Shown: positions 43,970 to 54,410, counted from the first letter of the stretch. The stretch: DNA of 64,000 bases from Bacteroidia bacterium (GCA_026391655.1 JAPLDR010000019.1:138880-202879), one strand, 5' to 3'. Numbers and translations: made by a program. The notes: generated by a model not told the origin, from the letters alone.

Positions 43970-45264
43970 TAGCTCAGGAATTTCTTTCTGAGATCCTCGA
44001 TCTCCTGTTCTCCAATCGGTTTAAGTTCTCCTATCGGGACACCCATAGTTAGCGATTTTGCACTGAATTCAGCAACTTCCAGACGGTCGAATGTCTGAAG
44101 CAGTTTATCGCCTGTGATCAGAATTGAGTCATTTTCAATAATTACAGCAGGCGTATCTTTGGAAATAAGGTTCAGAATCGTCTCTTCTCCCTGAAAATGA
44201 CTTCCAAACGGAACATTAAAGACATCCTGAAGGAAAATCCAACTTTCGGGAATTGTCCGGACATCGAATTTGCTTCCCGTAACACCAAATGCCATCAAAT
44301 AAGGTGATTGGGTTAGAATTATTGAGTTGACATGCGGATTACGCCGATAGATCTCCTGGTGCAGCCAGGTTGCCCGGCTTGGAATTTTTCCCGGTTCCCG
44401 TTTTCCGTCTTTGATCTGAACAATATCATCAAGTGTAATATTCCATCTGAGAACATTGGTCGGGGTAATCAGAAAATCGTTGTTACGCCAACGGATCGAC
44501 ACCGTTCCATACGAGCTGATCATCAATCCCTGGTCGCATGCCCGGCGGACAATCCGCATAATCTCCTCACGACGTTCGCGTTCGTCAGAAGGGTGACTTA
44601 CTTCTGTCATTTCGGGTAAAAGTCCGGGAATCTGTGCCTCGAAAGCTTCAATTTGCTCATCGGTAAGCGATTTTACTTTCCCGATGGTTTTGGCATTGAT
44701 GATGGTTTTGGCACAAAATTCCAAAGTTTCGAAACGCTGATAGGCATCTTTCATATCGGTACCGCCAACAACTGTTCCATGGTTTTCCATAATTACTGCG
44801 TCATACTTTTCAGCAAAAACAGCTGCAATTTTTTCGCCCAACTCTTCACTGCCAGGGATCGCATATCCGGCGTAACCGATTGGTCCGCAAATATATTTAG
44901 CCTGAGGAATCACATTGGTGTCGGGTATAACATGTGCAATGCTGAAAGACACCAATGCCGGTGGATGCGCATGAATAATCGCTCTGATATCGGGACGGAT
45001 CTTGTAAATAGCAGAGTGAAAAGGATACTCTGAGGATGGTTTGTGTTTTCCAAGGACTGTTCCGTCGGCTTTGATACAATTGATATCATCCGGACCTAGG
45101 GTACCTTTGTCAATTCCTGACGGAGTCACCCAAATATCACCCTGATCGTCAATGATCGAAACGTTCCCACCTGAGGTGGTTGTCATCCCGTTGCGATAGA
45201 TTCTGCTAATAATCAGCACTATCTGATTACGGGGATGCATAAGGTTGATGTCAAGTAAATTCAT
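43969..45264 (-). CDS. Tandem class II aldolase/adducin-domain protein
   Basis: 431 residues from the ATG at 45264. Domain 1 (about 1-205) is complete, with IHAHPPALVSFS and MENHGTVVGG carrying the zinc histidines. Domain 2 (about 225-431) keeps the fold (SSYGTVSIRW, LITPTNV, RLEVAEFSAKSL), but HAHP has become LTQSP and ENHG has become ENDS, so it cannot bind zinc the same way. It is probably a catalytic domain paired with a structural or regulatory pseudo-domain. In an operon with the upstream aldolase (11 nt) and the transporter. Confidence 0.82.
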   Translation of the reverse strand: MNLLDINLMHPRNQIVLIISRIYRNGMTTTSGGNVSIIDDQGDIWVTPSGIDKGTLGPDDINCIKADGTVLGKHKPSSEYPFHSAIYKIRPDIRAIIHAHPPALVSFSIAHVIPDTNVIPQAKYICGPIGYAGYAIPGSEELGEKIAAVFAEKYDAVIMENHGTVVGGTDMKDAYQRFETLEFCAKTIINAKTIGKVKSLTDEQIEAFEAQIPGLLPEMTEVSHPSDERERREEIMRIVRRACDQGLMISSYGTVSIRWRNNDFLITPTNVLRWNITLDDIVQIKDGKREPGKIPSRATWLHQEIYRRNPHVNSIILTQSPYLMAFGVTGSKFDVRTIPESWIFLQDVFNVPFGSHFQGEETILNLISKDTPAVIIENDSILITGDKLLQTFDRLEVAEFSAKSLTMGVPIGELKPIGEQEIEDLRKKFLS

Positions 45265-45275
45265 AAAATGTAATT

Positions 45276-46406
45276 TTAGGATTTTGCCATTTTTCGACGA
45301 TAATTTTCGACTTCCCAATTGTCGATAAACTCAATCTGAGAACGGGTCATAAACTTTGGACCACCAAAGTTTTCAGATAGAAAGCTGATCTTTAAAATGT
45401 TCGAATAGACTTCGAGAACATTTAATACCGATTTAAGACTGTCTTCAACTGCAATCACTCCATGTCCTTCAAGTACTAAAACTTTTGGAAGGTAGCCATA
45501 AGAACGGAAATAGCCATCGATTAGTTTTTTGGCCGATTCAAGTTGTTCATTTTTGCCTTTAAAAGCCGGAAGAAACAGATAATGTGCTTTGCAATAGACG
45601 ATATCATCAGGGGTGAAAGCGGTAGCAGCTTTTGAAAAGGTGATATGATCTTTTGCAAAATGGTGGATTAAACCGCTCTCAATTCCCATTGCTGCGAAAG
45701 TTTTGAATCCCGGATGCAAATCCTGAATTTTGTCGATTATTGGAGACTTAAAAGATTTCGAATCATCCGCCGGAAGAGCTTCTTTGATTTTTTGATTAAT
45801 CTTTTCAATGATCGCGGAATACAAGTCATTAATCTCTGAAACAGAATTGGCTGCGACAAATACCCCATGGTTTTCAAGGAAAATCATTTGTGGCGCTTTC
45901 CTGAATTTTGCTGTAAACAGGCCAATTTCAGTCTCCACCTTTTTGAAAAGGATATAACCAGGGTCGGTATAGGGAATAAATAGCGACTGATCGCCAAATA
46001 GTTCGCGACATACACTTTCGGCATTGGTCGAACACATTAGCGCATTGACTTTTGTCGGATGCGTATGAATCACAAATTGATAATCGATAATTTCGTGCAT
46101 CGAAGTTTCAACTGAGGGACGATTATTCCCTTCAGAAACGATTGCATTCGCGAGATCGGCTTTTACTTCAGCCTCACGCTGAACCGATTCCTGACTATAG
46201 ATTTTGGATGAAACAACTTTTAGTTTTGCGCGCGAAAGGGAAACAAAACCACTCTCATCTATTGTCTCAAGCGCGACCCCGCTGGCTTTGACCCAGATAT
46301 GGTCGTCATCCTTAAATGATGTATTTCCACCTCCTGCAATTACAAAAGTTTTGTCTTTTCCGTAAAACCGTGACGCTTCGATTAATTCTGTAAGATTTTG
46401 ATTCAT
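45276..46406 (-). CDS. Class II aldolase family protein (RhaD N-half-like)
   Basis: 376 residues from the ATG at 46406 (MNQNLTELIEASRFYG). An aldolase/adducin domain with FVIAGGGNTSFKDDDHIWVKASG, VIHTHPTKVNALMC and LENHGVFVAANS. A C-terminal part follows with VLEGHGVIAVEDS, resembling the aldolase half of bifunctional rhamnulose-1-phosphate aldolase/dehydrogenase proteins but without the dehydrogenase. First gene of the aldolase-transporter operon. The sugar phosphate is unknown. Confidence 0.82.
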   Translation of the reverse strand: MNQNLTELIEASRFYGKDKTFVIAGGGNTSFKDDDHIWVKASGVALETIDESGFVSLSRAKLKVVSSKIYSQESVQREAEVKADLANAIVSEGNNRPSVETSMHEIIDYQFVIHTHPTKVNALMCSTNAESVCRELFGDQSLFIPYTDPGYILFKKVETEIGLFTAKFRKAPQMIFLENHGVFVAANSVSEINDLYSAIIEKINQKIKEALPADDSKSFKSPIIDKIQDLHPGFKTFAAMGIESGLIHHFAKDHITFSKAATAFTPDDIVYCKAHYLFLPAFKGKNEQLESAKKLIDGYFRSYGYLPKVLVLEGHGVIAVEDSLKSVLNVLEVYSNILKISFLSENFGGPKFMTRSQIEFIDNWEVENYRRKMAKS

Positions 46407-46518
46407 TGTTGACTTATTTCTACTTATTACCTTATTCTGTTTTTCAATATTCAAAAGTAGATGAAAATAAGATGATGGCTGTTATAAATTCTGATAATTG
46501 ATTTACACTATTTGTTAT

Positions 46519-46526
46519 TACCTTTG
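46519..46526 (+). promoter_or_regulatory. -7 box of the queuosine operon
   Basis: TACCTTTG fits TAnnTTTG; an ATTG 18 nt upstream (46497-46500) can serve as the -33 box. Transcription would begin just before the riboswitch-like element. Confidence 0.5.
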
Positions 46527-46549
46527 CGGCCTAAACCGAGGTTAAACTC

Positions 46550-46579
46550 CGTGTGCTTGAACACCACGTAAAAAACAAG
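46550..46579 (+). promoter_or_regulatory. preQ1-I-type riboswitch
   Basis: CGTG (46550-46553) pairs with CACG (46565-46568) as P1. CTTG in the loop (46556-46559) pairs with CAAG (46576-46579) as the pseudoknot P2, across an A-rich TAAAAAA linker. This is the H-type pseudoknot plan of the small preQ1-I aptamer. The last aptamer base is 4 nt before the ATG of yhhQ, so ligand binding would bury the ribosome site. The downstream genes make and import preQ0/preQ1, which fits. Confidence 0.7.
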
Positions 46580-46583
46580 TAAG

Positions 46584-47264
46584 ATGAAAAAGACCGTTTC
46601 TGTTTTGTTTATGTTTGCAGGCATCCTGTTTGCAATATGTTTGTTGATTTCCAATATTTTAGCCACCAAAATTATTTTAATTGGTTCATGGGCTGCCCCG
46701 GCTGGTGTGCTGATTTTCCCCATTGCCTATATCATAAATGATGTGATTGTTGAGGTTTGGGGATATCAAAAAGCCCGGCTGATTATCTGGTCAGGTTTTG
46801 CAGTAAATTTATTGGCTGCATTGTTCTTTACGCTGGCCATTATTGTGCCTGCCGCTCCTTTCTGGCAAAATCAGGTAGCCTTTTCGACCATTTTAGGAAG
46901 TACTCCCCGAATTATTATTGCCAGTTTATTGGCCTATCTTACAGGGTCTTTCTTAAACGCTTTTGTGATGAGCAAGGTGAAGGTGTTAATGAAAGGGAGA
47001 GACTTTTCGGTCAGGGCCATTCTCTCAACCTTAGTTGGTGAAACCGCAGACTCCTTTATCTTTATCGTAATCGCGTTCGCCGGAAACCTGCCGTTGAACG
47101 TGTTAATAGGCATGATCTTCACACAGGCATGCATCAAAACTGTCTATGAGATTGTGATATTGCCATTTACAATTCTGGTTGTCAAATGGGTTAAGAAAGT
47201 TGAAGGCACCGACACATACGACGAGGCAATTTCGTACAACCCGTTTTCAATTAATCAAATCTGA
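46584..47264 (+). CDS. yhhQ: Queuosine precursor transporter YhhQ
   Basis: 226 residues, six predicted helices. FPIAYIINDVIVEVWGYQKAR and the GSFLNAFVMSKVK and GETADSFIFI motifs are the hallmarks of the DUF165/YhhQ family, which takes up preQ0 or preQ1. First gene of a yhhQ-queC-queF operon and placed directly after a preQ1-I-like riboswitch, so it is expected to be switched off when preQ1 is plentiful. Confidence 0.93.
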   Translation: MKKTVSVLFMFAGILFAICLLISNILATKIILIGSWAAPAGVLIFPIAYIINDVIVEVWGYQKARLIIWSGFAVNLLAALFFTLAIIVPAAPFWQNQVAFSTILGSTPRIIIASLLAYLTGSFLNAFVMSKVKVLMKGRDFSVRAILSTLVGETADSFIFIVIAFAGNLPLNVLIGMIFTQACIKTVYEIVILPFTILVVKWVKKVEGTDTYDEAISYNPFSINQI

Positions 47265-47269
47265 TTTCT

Positions 47270-47926
47270 ATGTCTAAGGCATTGGTTGTTTATTCAGGTG
47301 GACAGGACTCGACAACCTGTCTTTTCTGGGCAAAAAAGCATTTTGACGAGGTTCTGGCTATTGCTTTTAATTATGGGCAGCGGCATATTTCGGAACTCAC
47401 TGCCGCAACCCGGATTGCCGGAGAAGCAAATGTCAATCTGAAAATCTTTGAAATCAATCTTCTTAGCGAAGTGTCTCATAATTCTTTAACGGATAAAGCG
47501 ATCGAAGTTGAAACGAATCAGCCTGATCACCGTCCTCCAAACACGCTGGTTGAGGGAAGAAATATGTTGTTTCTCACTTATGCAGCTATTTATGCAAAAG
47601 CTAATGGAATCAGCGACATTATCACGGGAGTCGGTCAGGCCGATTACAGTGGTTATCCCGATTGCCGGAATGAATTTATTTTGTCTCTTAATCAAACACT
47701 TAATCTTTCGATGGATTATGAATACCACATTCATACTCCATTAATGTGGCTCGACAAATCGGAAATCTGGCAATTAGCCGATGAACTTGGTGTATTTGAA
47801 ATTGTAAGAAATCAAACAATAACTTGCTATCATGGGATTCCAGGTAATGGTTGTGGAATATGCCCGTCGTGCAAATTACGAAACAAAGGGTTGTTAAATT
47901 ATTTAAAATCAAAGGATAATGGATGA
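47270..47926 (+). CDS. queC: 7-cyano-7-deazaguanine synthase QueC
   Basis: 218 residues. PP-loop [16 protein letters not shown] at the N-terminus, [26 protein letters not shown], and the C-terminal zinc cysteines [19 protein letters not shown]. It turns carboxy-deazaguanine into preQ0 with ATP and ammonia. It starts 5 nt after yhhQ and overlaps queF by 8 nt. Confidence 0.96.
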   Translation: MSKALVVYSGGQDSTTCLFWAKKHFDEVLAIAFNYGQRHISELTAATRIAGEANVNLKIFEINLLSEVSHNSLTDKAIEVETNQPDHRPPNTLVEGRNMLFLTYAAIYAKANGISDIITGVGQADYSGYPDCRNEFILSLNQTLNLSMDYEYHIHTPLMWLDKSEIWQLADELGVFEIVRNQTITCYHGIPGNGCGICPSCKLRNKGLLNYLKSKDNG

Positions 47927-48389
47927 TTTAAAAAGTTTGGGAAAACCTACGGGATATGAATTCAATTATTCTCCCGAAATGCTGGAAACATTTGAAAACC
48001 GGCATCCTGGAAACGATTACTGGGTCAAATTCAATTGTCCGGAATTCACTTCGTTATGCCCGATAACAGGTCAACCCGATTTTGCTGCTATCTACATCAG
48101 TTATATCCCGGATCTGAAGATGGTTGAAAGCAAAAGTCTTAAGCTTTACCTTTTCAGCTTCCGCAACCACGGTGGATTTCACGAAGATTGTGTCAATATC
48201 ATTATGAAAGATCTGATCAAACTGATGGAACCCCGGTATATTGAGGTTTGGGGAAAATTCACGCCGCGTGGTGGTATCAGCATCGATCCTTATTGCAATT
48301 ATGGGAAACCCGAGACCAGGTTTGTGGCAATGGCAGAATTTAGGACGATGAACCACGATCTTTATCCTGAAAAGGTGGGTAACAGGTAG
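47919..48389 (+). CDS. queF: NADPH-dependent 7-cyano-7-deazaguanine reductase QueF
   Basis: 156 residues, the short unimodular type. The catalytic cysteine is in [34 protein letters not shown] is the QueF signature, and [16 protein letters not shown] follows. It reduces preQ0 to preQ1 in queuosine synthesis. Overlapping start with queC. Confidence 0.96.
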   Translation: MDDLKSLGKPTGYEFNYSPEMLETFENRHPGNDYWVKFNCPEFTSLCPITGQPDFAAIYISYIPDLKMVESKSLKLYLFSFRNHGGFHEDCVNIIMKDLIKLMEPRYIEVWGKFTPRGGISIDPYCNYGKPETRFVAMAEFRTMNHDLYPEKVGNR

Positions 48390-48588
48390 ATTGGTTCAGC
48401 TTAATATTAGCTATAAATAATTGAGCTACTGGCCGTTTGCAACTTGCAACTGGCTGACATAGATGCTTCATTATTTTATTTTTTGCAAGCAAATTCACTT
48501 AAACGAACTCCCCCTTTCTCAAAAGGGGGGCAGGGGGGATTTGCAAGTTTAACATTCAAACACAATAAAAGATCATTTTATTTTATAT

Positions 48589-48619
48589 AGAAAAGGTGTC
48601 CGTTTGGAGCACCTTTTCT
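48589..48619 (-). terminator. Terminator between queF and eno
   Basis: Stem AGAAAAGGTG (48589-48598) with CACCTTTTCT (48610-48619). AT-rich flanks on both sides allow it to work in both directions. The spacer also holds a GGCCGTTTGC/GCAACTTGC repeat patch and a CCCCCTTT/AAAGGGGGG hairpin. Confidence 0.75.
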
Positions 48620-48645
48620 GTTATAAATATAAATCGTAAAAGTAA

Positions 48646-49959
<1,314 letters not shown>

Positions 49960-50164
49960 TTAATACGATTAAACATTTATGTTTCTGTCAGACTGACAGT
50001 GTAATATAAAATTTTATTCTAAGTCTTTCAACAAAACAAAGATAATCATTTCTGACTCTAAAAGCCGTAAAATAGCTGAACTGCTGTTAAGAAGAGGTTA
50101 AATTTAGGAAAGGTAATTCAAAAGGCAAAAGATGTCTTAAAAATAAAAATGAAAACGATCAACA

Positions 50165-50203
50165 GTAACAAATTTGTTACTATATTTGTATTGCAATAAC
50201 AAA
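50165..50203 (+). promoter_or_regulatory. Promoter with palindromic operators for the DUF4160/DUF2442-HTH pair
   Basis: A perfect 16-bp palindrome GTAACAAATTTGTTAC (50165-50180) abuts the -7 box TATATTTG (50181-50188). A second, imperfect palindrome, TTTGTATTGCAATAACAAA, spans 50185-50203. A repressor bound here would block RNA polymerase, consistent with self-regulation by the HTH protein. Confidence 0.6.
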
Positions 50204-50214
50204 TCGAAAACACT

Positions 50215-50457
50215 ATGCCGGAAGTTTTCAGAATGTTTGGAATGCGTTTTTTCTTTTTTGCCAATGAGCATTTGCCCATACATATTCATGTTCAGAATGC
50301 AGACGGAAGAGCCAAATTTCAAGTTTCACCAAAAGTAAAGTTATTGTCAAACAAAGGATTAAAGTCCTCTGATATAAAACTGGCAGAAGCGGTTATTGAA
50401 GAAAACGAAACAACCATTATTAAAGCATGGGAGGTATTTCATGGAAAGGCAGAGTAA
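50215..50457 (+). CDS. DUF4160 protein
   Basis: 80 residues: PEVFRMFGMRFFFFANEH and LPIHIHVQNADGRAKF form the DUF4160 core, followed by VKLLSNKGLKSSDIKLAEAVIEEN. Its 3' end overlaps the start of the next gene by 17 nt. The pair looks like an autoregulated toxin-antitoxin-type module; no biochemical activity is known to me. Confidence 0.85.
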   Translation: MPEVFRMFGMRFFFFANEHLPIHIHVQNADGRAKFQVSPKVKLLSNKGLKSSDIKLAEAVIEENETTIIKAWEVFHGKAE

Positions 50458-50887
50458 TTTGAAAATAGAAAAAGTATGGTTTGATGACGAAAACATCTAC
50501 ATCCTTACTAACGATGGAACACAAAAAAGTCATCCTCTGCGTTGGTTCGATAGGCTATGGAATGCAACCCCCGAACAACGCGAACAATATGAGGTAGGCA
50601 GTTGGGGTGATTCTATTCATTGGCCGGAATTGGATGAGGATTTAAGTCTGGAAGGTTTTTACACCTTTAACAAGGATGAGATAGAAGATCAAAAAAACGA
50701 GGTATCACGAGTGTTTGACAAATTTCCGGCAATAAACGTTACACGGTTTGCCGAACGCGTTAAAATTAATCGCAGTCTGCTGGCAAGCTACGTGTGCAAC
50801 GAAAAGAAACCCGGTATCAAAAATAAGAAACAAATAGAAGCAGCCTTACACCAACTCGGCAGAGATCTTTTAGCGGTAAAATTGTAA
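50441..50887 (+). CDS. DUF2442 domain fused to a helix-turn-helix domain
   Basis: 148 residues from the ATG at 50441, chosen over the in-frame TTG at 50396, which lies deep in the DUF4160 gene. Residues 1-78 are DUF2442 (IEKVWFDDENIYILTNDG, HPLRWFDRL, IHWPELDEDLSLEGFY). Residues about 95-148 are an XRE-like HTH (FAERVKINRSLLASYV) ending IEAALHQLGRDLLAVKL. The same C-terminal module is attached to a HicB-like domain at 57889. The DNA-binding half is likely the repressor of the palindromes at 50165-50203. Confidence 0.85.
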   Translation: MERQSNLKIEKVWFDDENIYILTNDGTQKSHPLRWFDRLWNATPEQREQYEVGSWGDSIHWPELDEDLSLEGFYTFNKDEIEDQKNEVSRVFDKFPAINVTRFAERVKINRSLLASYVCNEKKPGIKNKKQIEAALHQLGRDLLAVKL

Positions 50888-50930
50888 TTCACACTTTGGA
50901 ATAACCGGAATAAAAAATAGGCTAAAAAAG

Positions 50931-50961
50931 AAAAAGTAATCCAAACCAGGTTACTTTTTTT
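50931..50961 (+). terminator. Terminator of the DUF4160/DUF2442-HTH operon
   Basis: AAAAAGTAA-CC and GG-TTACTTTTTTT form a stem with a U-tract 44 nt after the stop. Confidence 0.8.
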
Positions 50962-51029
50962 GTGCCTACCTAAAGAGTGTAAACAAAATTGTTTCCAAAC
51001 ATTTTCCTGCCATCAGGAAAATGATACCT

Positions 51030-51170
51030 ATGCCAAAAGGTGATGAAAAAGAGATTGTTGACAATAGCGCTGCTGTAAGAAAAATGCTGGTCGAAAGAGG
51101 TATACAACCCGAAAACCTTCCTCCTTTTTTTGTCTTTTTTATAATTTGTGATTTCCATAAAATTGATTAA
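51030..51170 (+). pseudogene. C-terminal fragment of a dinD-like gene
   Basis: A 46-codon frame whose first 33 residues (MPKGDEKEIVDNSAAVRKML, VERGIQPENLPP) match the region near the C-terminus of DNA-damage-inducible protein D. It then runs into unrelated sequence (FFVFFIICDF). The large N-terminal Kila/BRO-type part is missing, so this is a remnant. Confidence 0.6.
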
Positions 51171-51210
51171 AAGAAAAAACTAACTTTGAGCTAATCCTAA
51201 TAACCAGAAT

Positions 51211-54200
51211 ATGACTATTGATCAGTATATTCAAAATATTAATGCGGCTTACCAAAGGGGCAACGCAACAGAGCATACTTATCGTGGCGATCTAAAACAA
51301 TTAATCGAATCATTGGTGGTCGACATTGTTGTAACCAATGAACCGTCAAGGCAGTCTTGCGGAGCTCCCGACTATATCTTGACCAAAAAAGACATACCTG
51401 TCGGTTTTATCGAGGCCAAAGATATTGGTGATAAAGACCTTGAAGGAGCAAAGAAAATTGGTAACAAAGAGCAGTTCGACCGTTATAAAGCTTCGTTACA
51501 CAACTTAATATTTACGGATTATCTGGATTTTTACCTTTATCGTGCCGGACAGTTTGTTTTAAAAATAGCTATTGGAGAGATTACACCCAAAGGAATTAAG
51601 CCAATCCATGCCAATTTTTGTGCCTTCACAGATATGATCAAAGATTTTTGTTCTTATATCGGACAAACGATTACAAGTTCAAAAAAATTGGCTGAAATGA
51701 TGGCCGGGAAAGCAAGGTTACTCTCTGTCATTATCGAAAAGGCACTAACCAGTGACGAAAGCAATAATGAGGACAGTACACTAAAAGACCAGATGATCGC
51801 TTTTAGAGAGATACTCATTCACGATATAACTCCTAAAGGTTTTGCCGACGTGTACGCTCAAACAATTGCATACGGAATGTTTGCCGCTCGTACGCACGAT
51901 AAAACAATTGATACTTTTAGTCGAAATGAAGCAGCCGAACTGATACCAAAATCAAATCCATTCTTACGCCGTTTGTTTGGATATATAGCCGGACCGGATA
52001 TTGACGACCGAATCAAATGGATTGTTGATAGTCTGGCAGAGATATTTCTGGCTTGCAACGTGATGGAATTGTTAAAGGATTACGGAAAGGCTACTAAGAT
52101 GGAAGACCCCATAATCCATTTTTATGAAACCTTCTTAAGTGAGTACGATCCTGCTTTGCGCAAAGCGAGAGGTGTTTGGTACACGCCGCAACCAGTAGTA
52201 AATTTCATAGTACGTGCTGTTGATGATATTTTAAAAACAGAATTCGATTTGCCTAATGGCTTAGCCGACACTTCAAAAACAAAGATAAAAGTACAGGATG
52301 TTGGTAAAGCGACAGCAGATTTACGATCAAAAACGGAACCGATTGAAAGGGAAGTCGAAGTACATAAAGTTCAAATTCTTGATCCGGCAACCGGTACTGG
52401 AACGTTCCTCGCCGAAGTGATAAAACTAATACATGATAAGTTTAAAGACCAGCAAGGAATCTGGAGCAATTACGTGGAGACACATTTACTCCCAAGACTG
52501 AACGGTTTTGAACTACTGATGGCAAGTTACGCTATGGCACATTTGAAGCTTGATTTGCTTTTAACCGAGACAGGATATAAACCAACTTCTGACCAACGAT
52601 TTAGAGTTTATTTAACGAATAGCCTAGAAGAGAACCACCCAGACACTAATAGTTTACACTTTGCAAAATGGTTAAGTTCTGAAGCAAATGAGGCTAATCA
52701 AGTAAAAAGAGATACACCCGTAATGTGCGTTATAGGTAATCCTCCTTACAGTGTAAGTAGCACAAATAAAGGTGAATGGATAGAAAAATTAACAGCCGAC
52801 TATAAGAAGGATTTAAACGAAAGAAATATCCAACCACTTTCTGACGATTACATCAAATTTATTCGTTATGGACAGCATTTTATTGATAAAAATGGAAGTG
52901 GTGTATTGGCTTATATTTCTAATAACAGTTTTATTGACGGTATCATTCATCGTCAAATGCGAAAAAATCTTTTAGAGAGTTTCGATAAAATATATATTTT
53001 GGATTTGCATGGTAGTGCTAAGAAAAAAGAAGTGTGTTCTGATGGTACAGTAGACCAAAATGTATTTGATATTATGCAAGGTGTTTCCATCAATCTTTTT
53101 GTGAAAACCGGAAAGAAAATGAATAATGAATTAGGACAGATATTTCAATTCGATTTGTTTGGAAAGAGAGAATTCAAGTATGATTTTTTGAATCAGAATT
53201 CTTTGAGGAATATTGAGTGGAATACATTGGAATACAATATTCCTAATTACTTTTTTACTCATAAAAATTTCATCTCAAAAGATGATTATTTAAAAGGATT
53301 TAAACTCGACGAACTTTTTGTAATTCAATCTCTAGGAATAGAATTTGGATCAAAAGAATACTTTTTAGATGATTCAAAAAGTAAGATAATAGATTTCATT
53401 AAAGGGGTAATAATTAATCCATTAGTTACTGATCAAGAGATTGAGAGCAAATATGAGATTAAAACAACTAGCGGTTGGAAGTTTGGTAATCTAAGACGAA
53501 AGGAAACATTATCAGGCTTTCAAAACAAAAGAATTAAGAAATGTATAAATGCACCTTTTGATATAAAATACACCTATCATTCAGATATTTTAAGGCGGCC
53601 TCAAATAGAAGTACTTCAGCATTTACATCAAGACAATATAGCATTAATCACACTGCGCCAATCTAGAGCAATCAATTCTTTTTGCTATTTTTTGGCTGAT
53701 AATGTTTATAGTAAAGATGTCATTTCAATTTTAGATAGAGCCACAGGATTTCCCCTCTACCTTTATCCCGAACCCTCTGCCCAGCAAACGATAGAGCCAG
53801 CCGCAACACGTTCGCCCAATCTAAATGCAGAAATTGTAAAACAAATAGCAGAGGGTTTGGGGTTGGAATTTGTGGCGGAGAAAGATACGAAAGACCTGAC
53901 AGGTTTTGAAAACCGGTCAGGTCTGGCAACCAGCTTCGCCCCTATCGATCTGTTGGATTACATCTACGCAGTACTGCACTCGCCAACATATCGCGAGAAA
54001 TACAAAGAGTTCTTAAAGATTGACTTTCCAAGAGTGCCTTATCCAAAAGATCGGGATACATTCTGGCAATTGGTAAAGTTGGGAGGAGAATTAAGGCAAA
54101 TACATTTATTGGAAAGCCTGGTGGTTAATCGGTATATTACACAATATCCGGTAGATGGAGATAATATGGTAGGAAGAATAAAATACCAGAATGGAAAGGT

Positions 54201-54408
54201 TTTTATAAACGATGCTCAATACTTCGACAATGTACCGGAAGTAGCATGGAACTTTTACATAGGAGGATACCAACCAGCACAGAAATGGCTCAAAGACCGG
54301 AAGAATAGAAAGCTTGAATTTGATGATATACTACATTATCAGAAGATTGTAGTTGCTTTAACAGAGACGGGGAGGATTATGAAAGAGATTGATAAAATTG
54401 AAATATAA
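51211..54408 (+). CDS. Single-chain restriction-modification protein (type ISP/IIG-like)
   Basis: 1065 residues. N-terminal nuclease domain of PD-(D/E)XK type (PDYILTKKDIPVGFIEAKDI, about 50-70), a helical coupling region, then an N6-adenine methyltransferase: motif I ILDPATGTGTFLAEV and catalytic VIGNPPYSVSS. A target-recognition region and a C-terminal ISP-type region (VAWNFYIGGYQPAQKWLKDR) follow. No helicase block is visible, so it is closer to type IIG than to full-size ISP enzymes. Residues KDLTGFENRSGLA near 895-907 are encoded by a REP-like palindrome inserted in frame. AbiH follows 2 nt later. Confidence 0.87.
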   Translation: MTIDQYIQNINAAYQRGNATEHTYRGDLKQLIESLVVDIVVTNEPSRQSCGAPDYILTKKDIPVGFIEAKDIGDKDLEGAKKIGNKEQFDRYKASLHNLIFTDYLDFYLYRAGQFVLKIAIGEITPKGIKPIHANFCAFTDMIKDFCSYIGQTITSSKKLAEMMAGKARLLSVIIEKALTSDESNNEDSTLKDQMIAFREILIHDITPKGFADVYAQTIAYGMFAARTHDKTIDTFSRNEAAELIPKSNPFLRRLFGYIAGPDIDDRIKWIVDSLAEIFLACNVMELLKDYGKATKMEDPIIHFYETFLSEYDPALRKARGVWYTPQPVVNFIVRAVDDILKTEFDLPNGLADTSKTKIKVQDVGKATADLRSKTEPIEREVEVHKVQILDPATGTGTFLAEVIKLIHDKFKDQQGIWSNYVETHLLPRLNGFELLMASYAMAHLKLDLLLTETGYKPTSDQRFRVYLTNSLEENHPDTNSLHFAKWLSSEANEANQVKRDTPVMCVIGNPPYSVSSTNKGEWIEKLTADYKKDLNERNIQPLSDDYIKFIRYGQHFIDKNGSGVLAYISNNSFIDGIIHRQMRKNLLESFDKIYILDLHGSAKKKEVCSDGTVDQNVFDIMQGVSINLFVKTGKKMNNELGQIFQFDLFGKREFKYDFLNQNSLRNIEWNTLEYNIPNYFFTHKNFISKDDYLKGFKLDELFVIQSLGIEFGSKEYFLDDSKSKIIDFIKGVIINPLVTDQEIESKYEIKTTSGWKFGNLRRKETLSGFQNKRIKKCINAPFDIKYTYHSDILRRPQIEVLQHLHQDNIALITLRQSRAINSFCYFLADNVYSKDVISILDRATGFPLYLYPEPSAQQTIEPAATRSPNLNAEIVKQIAEGLGLEFVAEKDTKDLTGFENRSGLATSFAPIDLLDYIYAVLHSPTYREKYKEFLKIDFPRVPYPKDRDTFWQLVKLGGELRQIHLLESLVVNRYITQYPVDGDNMVGRIKYQNGKVFINDAQYFDNVPEVAWNFYIGGYQPAQKWLKDRKNRKLEFDDILHYQKIVVALTETGRIMKEIDKIEI
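53893..53923 (+). repeat. REP-like palindrome inside the restriction-modification gene
   Basis: A 31-bp palindrome, GACCTGACAGGTTTT then AAAACCGGTCAGGTC around one base, with one mismatched pair. The same palindrome type is an intergenic hairpin at 38879-38910. Translation continues through it without a stop. Confidence 0.75.
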
Positions 54409-54410
54409 TA

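Noticed and set aside
44653-45033. 126-codon plus-strand frame within the tandem aldolase gene
   Set aside because: Antisense shadow of a clear coding gene.
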